From Hondaea fermentalgiana (Eukaryota; Sar; Bigyra; Thraustochytrida; Thraustochytriidae), in assembly GCA_014084085.1 (NCBI GenBank), contig NPFB01000214.1, forward strand, positions 1 through 15,408: 15,408 bases of DNA, written 5' to 3'. The notes below the pieces were generated by a model. It ran no database searches, was not told the origin of the DNA, and saw only the letters and a list, made by a program, of their open reading frames with translations. Numbering within the stretch: position 1 is the first letter of the stretch; each line of letters begins with the position of its first letter. The position numbers were made by a program, and so were the translations under genes. Positions 1-7,323 of the stretch are shown here, piece by piece.

Positions 1-256
1 ACGGCTGCGGCTCGCTCGCGCGCGGTTCGGGGGCGGCGGCGTGGGCGCGTTGGGAAAATTGGGATCCAGCATGTTCCACAGCGGCTTCCACAGTGTGGTG
101 TGTAGCTGCGGTTTTGCGGTGTAGCTGCGACGACTTGATCGCCATTGACTCCACGACGGCACGTGCACGTGGGCGCGTGGCCGGTCACCGCGCCGCCCGG
201 CTGTCGTCACGACCGCCTGTCGTCACGACCGCCGTCACGATCATCCACCCTGCTGC

Positions 257-283
257 TGTCTGTCTGTCTGTCTGTTTGTCTGT
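257..283. repeat. (TGTC)n microsatellite
   Basis: About six TGTC units with one interruption (a TTTG variant). It is followed at 301-336 by a degenerate TTGCTTGG array. Confidence 0.9.
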
Positions 284-300
284 ACTCGGCGCGCTCCTTG

Positions 301-336
301 TTGCTTGGTTGCTTGGTTGCTCGGTTGCTTTGCTTG
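301..336. repeat. Degenerate (TTGCTTGG)n array
   Basis: TTGCTTGG/TTGCTCGG units are repeated about four times in tandem with small changes. Confidence 0.75.
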
Positions 337-595
337 ATTGCCTGCAGGACGCACGCACGACTGCTACGACTGATCGGCCAGCGGGATCGGCCTTGGCCCC
401 TTTCGTGCTGCTGCTGGCTGCAGCTGCCCACGATCGACAAGGATTGATCGATCGACCATCGAATTTGAGTGATAGTTCGGTCGATCGATCGATCGTTTGA
501 TTGATTGGTGCAAGCGCGAAGGTGCGAATAAAGCAGCAGCGCGCACCGTCGTGGACGGACCGCGATGTCCAGCGCTTGGTCGCACGTTCGCCGCG

Positions 596-612
596 TAGGT
601 AGGTAGGTAGGT
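596..612. repeat. (TAGG)n microsatellite
   Basis: Four perfect TAGG units plus one base. Confidence 0.9.
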
Positions 613-806
613 TGACGTAGCACGTAACGCCGCCCCAGATCACTTGTCCGTTGGTGTTTGTCTCGCTCCGCATGCTGCAGTAGCAGTAGCTTGCTTGATC
701 GGCCGATTGGCTCGACTCCACTCCGAACCGTCGCAGCGGCCGCACGCAGCACAGCGCTGCCTGCCCGACTGCCTGCCTGCCTGCAGCTGCATCGCCCGCC
801 GCGTCG

Positions 807-838
807 CGTCTCGTCTCGTCTCGTCTCGTCTCGTCTCG
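807..838. repeat. (CGTCT)n pentanucleotide array
   Basis: Six tandem CGTCT units. On the opposite strand this reads as an Arg/Asp/Glu/Thr-rich run in spurious open frames. Confidence 0.9.
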
Positions 839-1525
839 CTTCGACCCGCGGCCTCGAGAAGCCCGCCGCGCATCCCAGCGTTCGCCCGCGCGCCGCACAC
901 ACGCGCACGCACAATCGCAGCCAACAGACCGCACCCTGCCGCGCCCCGCCGAGCGCTCACAGGCGCGACAGCACCCGCAAGCCTCCGGCTCCAGCTGCGC
1001 CATCGCCGCGCGGCGGCTGACGGCGCCTTCCCGCGCCCTTGCGCGGCGCCGCGGCGTTCGTCTCGTGCGCGCTCTCCAAGACGGGGCCATCAGCGCCAAA
1101 GGCCCCCGGGGAGGGAGGGGCTGCGGGTAACTCTGGCGCGGCTCGGCTGTGTAGCTAGCTGCCTCCCGGCAGTCGCGGCTGCTGTACTTGTCTCGATGAC
1201 GCCAGCGCAGCCGGGCAAGGTTCGGCCGCCGGCCAGAGACCGGACGAGGGAGGAGGTGAGGCGTTGCGGCGGCGGCATGGCTCGGCGAGCGAGCGAGGGA
1301 TGGAGCGAGGAATGAGGAGGCAGATTTGGACGAGGGCTGCTTGCTTGCCTGCTTGCCTTCGTGCCACTAGCGGCAAGTTGTCCACGGTGGCTGCTTGCTG
1401 CGCGATGCACGCTGCGGGCACTGCTCGTTCTGTGTGCAGGGCGGCGGGGCCCACAGTGCGACCTGCGAGGCGTGCTGGGTGGGAATCGCGCGACCGCCTT
1501 CAGATGCTGCAGCGGCGGCTCGCTT

Positions 1526-1541
1526 GACAGACAGACAGACA
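1526..1541. repeat. (GACA)n microsatellite
   Basis: Four GACA units in GC-rich non-coding DNA. Confidence 0.85.
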
Positions 1542-1859
1542 CCACGCGCACGCGGTGCACAACAGACCGCAGCAGCAGTGCGACCGGCGGCGGCGCCTTA
1601 CTGGCTGCCTGCCTGCATGCCATTCCTGGCTCGCCGACCCGGCCGGGCCAGGCCAGGCCCACAAACCGACCCTGCCTCTCACCAGCTCTCCCCCGCGCCG
1701 CCGACCGTGCTGGGCTCGGGATCCCCCGCCTTGCGCTCGCGGCGTGCTGGTCGGCGGAGCGAGGTGAAAATTTTACATCTCGCGCGCCGTGCTTGAGTCA
1801 GCGCCTCTCCGTCACCGCCCGGTCAGCCCGACCATCACAGCCAATCACAGCCAGCCTGC

Positions 1860-1970
1860 AGCGCAAGCAAGCTGGCAAGCTGGAGTAGGCGAGGAATCCA
1901 GAGCCAGCAAGCAAGTACAAGCAAGCTGCAGCAAGATGCAGCGAAGCTGCGCAAGCTAGCAAGCAAGTAT
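1860..1970. repeat. Degenerate AAGC/GCAAGC-rich tract
   Basis: GCAAGC, AAGCAAG, AAGCTGG and AAGCTGC words recur irregularly over about 110 bp. It looks like an old, decayed tetranucleotide array. Confidence 0.5.
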
Positions 1971-2249
1971 TCCGCCCGGGAGAGAGAGGAAGTGCAAAGC
2001 AATCGTCGGAGGCAAGGAGGCCTTCCTTAATGGACAGAGTCAGACGGAAGGCCGAGCGAGACCGCGCGAGCGATTCTGCTTGTTGATGTGATTCCGTTTT
2101 CCTTCTGAAAATAGCTGCGACGGGCAGGTCAAAGGGAGCTGCGCTGCGCGACGCCGAGCTAGCTGGCATTTCCCGGCCGGGAGGCCGTGCCTGGTGGCCC
2201 GCCCACCTTCCTGGAGCCGCGGGCACGTATACATGCGTATAGTTTATCG

Positions 2250-2275
2250 TTGGTTGGTTGGTTGGTTGGTTGGTT
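2250..2275. repeat. (GGTT)n microsatellite
   Basis: About six perfect GGTT units. Confidence 0.92.
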
Positions 2276-3057
2276 GCAATTGTTGGTCGATTGCGCGATT
2301 GGTCTGGCTGCTGACGCGCATGCGTGCTTGGGTGCACGTTTTACGCGGGCGACTCGCTAGGGTTGGAGAAAGCGGCGCGCGTTTGGGTGTGTGTTGTGTG
2401 GAAAAAAGGAGACCGTTATAATCAGGCAGCTAGCAGCAAGCGCGCACGCTGACGTTAGTCGGCCTTCCTTGGAGCAAGGGCAATGAAGACCATAGCATAC
2501 ACTCATTCTGCCGGCCGACTGAGCTGCAGCTCGGCCAGGCTGCTTGGGCCGCTCCGGCCTAGCACCAGGCCCCGCTTCCTGCCAGGAGCTGACCGGCGCG
2601 ATCTGAAAGCTGTACGTCAAGCAGATTGCTTTCCGCGAATCCGCTTGTGGGGAGCTACGCCAAGCTGATCGCGGGAAGCCCCTCCTAGGTTCCCAAGCTA
2701 GATGCGGGAGGCTTGCAAGCTAGCCCTCCACAGTCCCCCAAGAACCAGCCCCGCACAGCTTGGGGTTGAAAGCTACCTCTCCCGCAGCGTGCGCCTCAAC
2801 AAAGCTGGTCGTGAAGCAGACCCCAAGCTATAGCAGCTTCCCGGAGCCTGGTCGGGCGGTTTCCCGCGGGCCATTTGCCCCGGCCTGCCTCCCGCGCCGC
2901 CCTCGCTTCGTCGTGCCCCGGCGCACTGCCCTGCCCTGGCCGGCGAGGCGCGGCCGTCTGCCTCCGCGCCCCGCCCCGCCCAGCCGCGCCGCGCCAGGCT
3001 CGCGGCCAGGCCCCCTCGCACTGCGCGTGCCGTGCGTCTGGAAGTCTGGAAGCCCTC

Positions 3058-3125
3058 TACTTGTTTATACCACCAAAACAAGCAAATAAATCATCGCTAA
3101 ACTTCTTAGCATTAGACAAATAGGG
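3058..3125 (+). other. AT-rich island with AATAAA at 3085-3090
   Basis: A sharply AT-rich patch of about 65 bp sits within DNA that is otherwise very GC-rich. On the plus strand it contains AATAAA (3085-3090), a possible polyadenylation signal. No coding region upstream of it is convincing, so whether it ends a transcript is unknown. Confidence 0.3.
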
Positions 3126-3164
3126 CTCCTCGCGCGCGCCATGGTCTCCATGCGTCGACTGCCA

Positions 3165-3185
3165 CCATCCATCCATCCACCCACC
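3165..3185. repeat. (CATC)n microsatellite
   Basis: Several CATC units grading into CACC. Confidence 0.8.
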
Positions 3186-3602
3186 CGGCTGCGGCCGGCC
3201 GTCGATCGAGGCTCGCCGCCGCTTTCCGAACGGCCCCCGGCGCGCGGGAGCGCACCGCGCGCGCACGCGGTGCAGGGACACGGGCACGGTGGTCGAGGCG
3301 CGAGGAGGCGGAGAAAAGTGAGGAGGCGGTGGCGAGACTCGCGACGCGACGACGGTCTCCAAACGAACGTGCGCGAGAGCGTCACGTGCCCTGGGGCGCT
3401 TGGGGACGGCAGCGATGGGTCTGCACTGGCGGCGCTGCCGACCCTCACAGCCAACGCTCGTACTTTGTTTGTCCACAGTGTGCCCCGCGGCGTTCTCGAC
3501 CAGTGCGCACTGTGGCCGAGCCTCGCCGCGCCTCGCCGGCCACGGGTCTGTTTGCGCGCCGCGCCTCGCCGCGCTGGCGCTCCGCCTCGTCCCTCCTCTC
3601 CG

Positions 3603-3630
3603 CGCCTCGCCTCGCCTCGCCTCGCCTCGC
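3603..3630. repeat. (CGCCT)n pentanucleotide array
   Basis: Five to six CGCCT units, with further scattered copies between about 3515 and 3600. The array explains the Arg/Gly/Glu and Ala/Ser/Pro/Arg repeats of open frames here. Confidence 0.88.
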
Positions 3631-3748
3631 CCTGCCCCGCATCGCGACTCAAGCTTTGCGGTGCCGTCGCAGCCGGCCGCTGTCGCTATCTATCGCCGTC
3701 GCTCCCGGCAGCGGCGTCCGGGCCTTCGCGATTCCTTCGCCTGTTCGG

Positions 3749-3767
3749 CCTGCCTGCCTGCCTGCCT
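3749..3767. repeat. (CCTG)n microsatellite
   Basis: Four to five CCTG units. A similar GCCT run occurs at about 771-783. Confidence 0.85.
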
Positions 3768-4070
3768 TCCCGCGGTGCGGCCCCGCAGCCGCCCGGGTGC
3801 GGGGCACGGTGCGGGGCTGCCGGCTCCCGCTGTGCCTCGAGGCGGTTCTCTGAGAACGCCTGTCGGCCGGCGGCAACAGCGGAATCGAGGCGGAAGAAGT
3901 CGAGCGTCAGAGGGACAGACGGCAAGCAGAGGCGGTGCAAGGGCTCGCTTCCTGCTTGCTTCACCTGCTTTCCCCCCTTTCCTGCCCTATTCTTTCCTTG
4001 CTTCGGCTCGCTTGCGCGAGGCGCCGCGCGGAGAAGGCAAACCCCAAACCAGAAAGCAATTCGAGCATCC

Positions 4071-4112
4071 ACGCACGCACGCACGCACGCACGCACGCAC
4101 GAGGACAGACAG
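4071..4112. repeat. (ACGC)n array followed by (GACA)n
   Basis: Nearly eight perfect ACGC units at 4071-4101, then a short GACA run at 4104-4112. It lies about 90 bp before the start codon at 4198 and is therefore probably in the promoter or 5' UTR of that gene. Confidence 0.92.
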
Positions 4113-4161
4113 ACGGACGGCGAGCGAGCGAGGCAGGATAGACTAGACGCGACGGCGAAGT

Positions 4162-4183
4162 AGAGCAGAGCAGAGCAGAGCAG
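4162..4183. repeat. (AGAGC)n pentanucleotide array
   Basis: About four AGAGC units end 14 bp before the start codon at 4198, so this purine-rich array is probably part of the 5' leader. Confidence 0.88.
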
Positions 4184-4197
4184 AAGACGGAAGAGAG

Positions 4198-5001
4198 ATG
4201 GTCGCGCTCGTCGGCATGGCGCGAGAACAGCAGGGCGTCGCCGTGGCCAAGGCCATGTTGGCGCAGCGCGCGAGGCAGCTGGAGCAGCAGCAGCAGCAGC
4301 ACAAGAGGATGACGGCGGCGGCCGCAGAGCTGGACGAAGAGGTGGCGCGCAGCGAGAACGCAAGCAAGGTCCCCGTGCCGCCCCGCCCCGCCGCCGGGTA
4401 CTTGGCGCGCCTCTGGGACAACGTGTACGGGGAAAACGCACAGCCCCAGGAGAACTCGAAGCGGACGCGCACCCGCCGGCGCTCCACGCTTCGCGAGGAC
4501 GTCCTCGAGCGCCTTAACGACGGCGCCCAGGTGACAAAGATGCTTCAGGAGGTCCGCGACCTCCTCGAAGGACCCGGCGCCTCCGTCTCGCGCTCCGGCA
4601 GCACCGCAAGCGCCAGCTCGGTCGCAAGCTTTGGCGCCAGCTTCGCAGCAAGCTTTAGCTCCCGCTCCGGCTCTAGCGCGAGCAAGTCGCAGGACGAAGA
4701 CCCCGTGGTCATGGCGAACGGCCCGCTCAAGCGTCTGCCCCCCGCCAGCTCTCCCAGTAATGCCGCACAAAAGGCCCGCCGCGCCGTGCCCCAAGGCCCC
4801 AAGCAAACGGACTTTGTTGTGACCGCGCCTGCGTCCCAGGCCGCAGACGCAGCAGCCATGGCAGGTACCGTCAACGGCAAGATGAAGCGTCAGTGCGTCT
4901 GCCCTGATGCCCATGGATCACAGTGTGAGATGCGCTCCTCGCGATCGCTTCTCCCAAAGTCTTTTTGGCGCACCATTCGCCGTCGTGTGCTTCTCGCCTA
5001 A
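4198..5001 (+). CDS. Unrecognised low-complexity protein, 267 aa
   Basis: I do not recognise this protein. The N-terminal third is probably helical: residues 1-55 are Ala/Gln/Glu-rich and include a run of five Gln, encoded by CAG repeats. Residues about 67-125 look most like a folded core, with aromatic residues, a strongly basic stretch (KRTRTRRRST, a possible basophilic kinase site) and an amphipathic LxxLxxVxxLL-like helix. Residues about 126-165 form a Ser/Ala-rich linker. The C-terminus has a small Cys cluster (CVCP...QC) and a basic, hydrophobic tail. I chose ATG 4198 because it is first after the 5' repeat arrays; a second in-frame Met lies six codons downstream. An opposite-strand open frame covers the same DNA but has an unlikely Gly/Ala/Arg/Cys composition. 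A GTACCG word near 4865 could be a splice donor, so the last 45 residues are less certain. The gene converges with the ankyrin gene at 5708. Confidence 0.55.
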   Translation: MVALVGMAREQQGVAVAKAMLAQRARQLEQQQQQHKRMTAAAAELDEEVARSENASKVPVPPRPAAGYLARLWDNVYGENAQPQENSKRTRTRRRSTLREDVLERLNDGAQVTKMLQEVRDLLEGPGASVSRSGSTASASSVASFGASFAASFSSRSGSSASKSQDEDPVVMANGPLKRLPPASSPSNAAQKARRAVPQGPKQTDFVVTAPASQAADAAAMAGTVNGKMKRQCVCPDAHGSQCEMRSSRSLLPKSFWRTIRRRVLLA

Positions 5002-5201
5002 GTTGTCTCCGCTGCTGTGGCGGCATAAGACTACTGTAGCGTTGCACATGTTGGCCATTCACCCGTTCTGATTCGTAACCGAATCGGTCCCTGTACATCC
5101 CACCCAACCCTTTCTTTTCATTCTATCGTTGCGATGCTTCGGAGCGAAAAACGTCAAAGAGGTCAAACTCCCTTTGCATCAAATCGCTCGCGTATCGCAT
5201 C

Positions 5202-5224
5202 GCATTGCATTGCATTGCATTGCA
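5202..5224. repeat. (GCATT)n pentanucleotide array
   Basis: About four and a half GCATT units in the 3' region of the gene at 4198-5001. Confidence 0.92.
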
Positions 5225-5625
5225 AAAAAGGAGAGCGCAACTTGCGATCTCCGTACCTTTTTCCAATCCCCCCTTTCTGACAGACGACAAGCACTTTGTG
5301 ACGAACCTCATTGCCGTGAGGACTCGCGCTCGCTTGCCTGTCACCATTTTTGGCAATATGACCAAACTTTCTCTTTGCCAGACGTCTTCCCCGCAGGCAG
5401 GCGTCTCGGTTCTTCCTTTTTTTTCTACTCTATACATTTTGCTCGCCAACTCATCAGTTGGCGTTCAATTCCGATTTATCGATCTTTGTCGAACTTTTTT
5501 CATGTTTTCCTTTACTGTGTATGGCCTTGTTTTAGTTTTGGTGCATAGCACATTTTCTTCGTCTCGCTGTTGCAGCAACGTTTCACTGCATATGAAGAAA
5601 AAGAAAGGAAAAATGAAAGCAATCG

Positions 5626-5631
5626 TTTATT
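5626..5631 (-). terminator. Polyadenylation signal of the first ankyrin gene
   Basis: AATAAA on the minus strand, 77 nt beyond the stop codon at 5708. This spacing is typical of a short eukaryotic 3' UTR. Confidence 0.55.
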
Positions 5632-5662
5632 TTTGGGGGTCAGCACATGTGCTATTTCTGTG

Positions 5663-5668
5663 AATAAA
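5663..5668 (+). terminator. Possible polyadenylation signal on plus strand
   Basis: AATAAA on the plus strand, about 660 nt beyond the stop codon at 5001. If it is used, the plus transcript overlaps the 3' end of the convergent ankyrin transcript. Confidence 0.3.
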
Positions 5669-5707
5669 CGCGGTTTACCGCATATTCATCGTATCGAACG
5701 GACACCT

Positions 5708-6715
5708 TCACATACACACACAGGACGACTCTTGCCGCTTCTTGTCCGTAGCTCGATCTGCCTGAGCTCCAGCATTGCGCCTTTTCTGAGCCCCAGCATT
5801 GCGCCTTTTCTGAGCTTGTGCTCTGGCTCTAGCTTCTGCTTTAGATGCCGTGCAAAAGTCCCTATACATCGCTTTGCAGATACCCTTTGGCACGCCCAAT
5901 CCGCTGAGGTCGGACGCGGTAAGTTTTACTCTTCCGAAGTCGTCATACGACCGAATTCCGCGCTTGTAAAAAGTGTGAATGACAATACGCCGCTTCGCGT
6001 CTGAAGACTTCAGATGGGATGAAATCACCTTGACGATAGACCCCTTGAGAAAATGCATGGCTTGAACAACCGCTCGGAACTCCACAAAGCCTCGGCGCAC
6101 CGCGTTCTGAGCAAGATCGGCGCCGTCACCGAGCGCAGAGCCAAAGGCATAGCAAACCATGACGCATCGAGCTCGCAACTTCCCAATCGACCTTCCTCCA
6201 GTTTCAACAGCCGGGACCGTAGCACAACACGCGATCTCCAGCGCAGTGTACCCCCTTTCGCGGGCTGTTGCATGCACATCAGCCTTCTTATTGTGGAGCA
6301 GAGCATACGCAACACTTGGGAGAGAGTGATGACAAGCGTACATCAGCGGGGTCCATCCTCTGTTGTCGCTCACGTCTGTTTTCACGCCGAGCTTAACAAG
6401 ATGGTTGGCCATATTTTCATGGTGGCTCATGCAAGCATGCATAAGTGCTGTCCGGCCACATTTATCCTGGGTCTCGAGCTTGCTCTGAAGCTTTCTTTTG
6501 ACCATTTCATTCACGATCCATTTTGCAGTTTCAAAGTTCGATTGCCGGTGGAACGACCGCAAACTGGACATCAAAGGCGTGTTGCCCGTGTTGCTAGCGC
6601 TCAGGTAGAGAGCCTTGGGCTGACGCCTGACCACTCGCTGCACACCACGCAGATTCTGGTTTCTGATACACGTGAAGATGTTGTCGCCCATCGTCCTTGC
6701 TTCTTGTCCCTTCAT
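5708..6715 (-). CDS. Ankyrin-repeat protein with C-terminal CaaX box (CVCM), 335 aa
   Basis: Ankyrin-repeat scaffold protein, probably lipid-anchored; partners unknown. The start is ATG 6715. The frame is open a little further upstream but without an ATG, and the second Met (residue 9) is also possible. Ankyrin-type helices run from about residue 11 to 167. The clearest repeats are GRTALMHAC (about 87-95), RGWTPLMYACHHSL (119-132) and GYTALEIAC (155-163). Residues about 180-290 form a region shared with the paralogue at 8019-9158; its end (about 250-287, with LTASDLSGLGV) weakly resembles the second half of a SAM domain. The tail is Arg/Lys/Ala-rich, contains a duplicated QKRRNAGA unit, then KKRQESS and the terminal CVCM. 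A CaaX box with X = Met normally directs farnesylation, and a preceding basic stretch favours membrane binding. No intron is visible. The ankyrin call is firm; the prenylation is a motif prediction. Confidence 0.85.
   Translation of the reverse strand: MKGQEARTMGDNIFTCIRNQNLRGVQRVVRRQPKALYLSASNTGNTPLMSSLRSFHRQSNFETAKWIVNEMVKRKLQSKLETQDKCGRTALMHACMSHHENMANHLVKLGVKTDVSDNRGWTPLMYACHHSLPSVAYALLHNKKADVHATARERGYTALEIACCATVPAVETGGRSIGKLRARCVMVCYAFGSALGDGADLAQNAVRRGFVEFRAVVQAMHFLKGSIVKVISSHLKSSDAKRRIVIHTFYKRGIRSYDDFGRVKLTASDLSGLGVPKGICKAMYRDFCTASKAEARARAQAQKRRNAGAQKRRNAGAQADRATDKKRQESSCVCM
5763..5812. repeat. 24-bp tandem duplication inside the ankyrin gene tail
   Basis: Two nearly identical copies of a 24-bp unit (CAGCATTGCGCCTTTTCTGA in its core) encode the duplicated QKRRNAGA segment. 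It is in frame and adds positive charge just before the CaaX box. Confidence 0.85.
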
Positions 6716-7323
6716 GCTCTCTCCTCCTCGTAAGGGTTGCAGGTTTGCTGGCACGAAGCGTCCGCCGCGCGACTCGCTCGCAGAATGTCCAGCGAGAACT
6801 TGCAGCCACGAAGCCGGTCGCCGGAGAACCGGCGGCGCGTGCCGCTGCTGATAATAGGCCCATACAGCTCAGCCCCTCGGCGATCTATTTTGATTCTTTT
6901 CAATGAAAGTGGTCCAAAATAGGCCGCACTGACTGACAGTGAGGCGGGATCGATTCTTGGGCGAAGAGTTTCGTTTTGCCAAAACATGGGGGCGAGCCAC
7001 CACGCCGCTGGCGGGTCTTGCTCTGTCGGGGCCGGCGTAGTCGTCGAGAACGAGGTGCTCAAAAGAGGGCTTGGGCGAAGGTGCCGAAACCTGACAAGAA
7101 GATGCGAGAGGCGGCGCCAGGCCTGGGCAGCCTTCCGGCGGTCTTTGGGGCCCTCGGCGGCGAGCAGGGAGCGCGTGAGACAAGTCTCGAGCTCGGCGGG
7201 CGCGATGAGAGGAGCTGAGATGTAGTATGATGAGGCCGAGTTAGCTGGTACGCCTAGAACCTGAGCTAGTTCGAGTCTACTGTCGCTTCTTGGCGGCGGT
7301 GAAAGCTCTTTTGAGCTGGTCAT
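6712..7323 (-). CDS. Possible protein, 203 aa, overlapping the ankyrin start; uncertain
   Basis: An ATG-initiated open frame on the minus strand whose TGA overlaps the ATG of the ankyrin gene (ATGA at 6715-6712). The middle (about residues 20-80) is Leu/Ala/Arg-rich and could be helical. I recognise no domain. It could be a real small gene, a long upstream open frame in the ankyrin leader, or chance in fairly GC-rich DNA. It also overlaps the end of the candidate fragment ending at 7277. The eukaryotic setting makes a bacterial-style overlapping operon unlikely. Confidence 0.2.
   Translation of the reverse strand: MTSSKELSPPPRSDSRLELAQVLGVPANSASSYYISAPLIAPAELETCLTRSLLAAEGPKDRRKAAQAWRRLSHLLVRFRHLRPSPLLSTSFSTTTPAPTEQDPPAAWWLAPMFWQNETLRPRIDPASLSVSAAYFGPLSLKRIKIDRRGAELYGPIISSGTRRRFSGDRLRGCKFSLDILRASRAADASCQQTCNPYEEERA

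Larger units (their letters stand above)
1..4197. other. Gene-poor GC-rich stretch with many microsatellites
   Basis: No coding region in this 4.2 kb is supportable. Long open frames occur on both strands, but they overlap one another. Their translations are dominated by Arg, Ala, Pro, Ser and Cys and contain runs that simply translate microsatellites, as expected when GC-rich DNA has few stop codons. The stretch instead holds many tetra- and pentanucleotide arrays (listed separately), degenerate AAGC/GCAAGC-rich DNA around 1860-1970, and an AT-rich island at about 3058-3125. The last part, just before 4198, is probably promoter and 5' UTR of the following gene. A small or multi-exon gene could be hidden here and would not be visible by eye. 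Confidence 0.6.
5002..5707. other. Convergent intergenic region with polyadenylation signals on both strands
   Basis: This 700 bp lies between two genes that point at each other and is T-rich on the plus strand, as expected for 3' UTRs. It contains the (GCATT)n array at 5202-5224, AATAAA on the minus strand at 5631-5626 and AATAAA on the plus strand at 5663-5668. Open frames of 100-150 codons exist on the plus strand (about 5129-5663), but their composition gives no support for coding. Confidence 0.55.

Noticed and set aside
185..1099. 304-codon open frame on minus strand
   Set aside because: It translates simple repeats (DETRR and TDKQTDRQT runs) and has no domain-like segment.
4071..4112. 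CRISPR-like short repeats
   Set aside because: Direct tandem 4-bp units without spacers; an ordinary microsatellite.
3141..4163. 340-codon open frame on plus strand, and overlapping frames on both strands
   Set aside because: Arg/Ala/Pro/Ser-rich translation that runs through several microsatellites; long frames in all phases are expected in such GC-rich DNA.
3961..4914. 317-codon open frame antisense to the gene at 4198-5001
   Set aside because: Gly/Ala/Arg/Cys-rich shadow of the plus-strand gene, including a poly-Leu run opposite the CAG repeat.
5129..5663. Open frames of 139 and 152 codons on plus strand
   Set aside because: T-rich DNA in the probable 3' UTR; two overlapping frames, neither protein-like.
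6053..6733. 226-codon open frame on plus strand
   Set aside because: It is antisense to the first ankyrin gene, whose repeats are unmistakable on the minus strand.
7255..7285. GTTCGAGTC resembling a tRNA B box
   Set aside because: The flanking bases do not pair into a T stem, and no A box or acceptor stem is found at the right distance.
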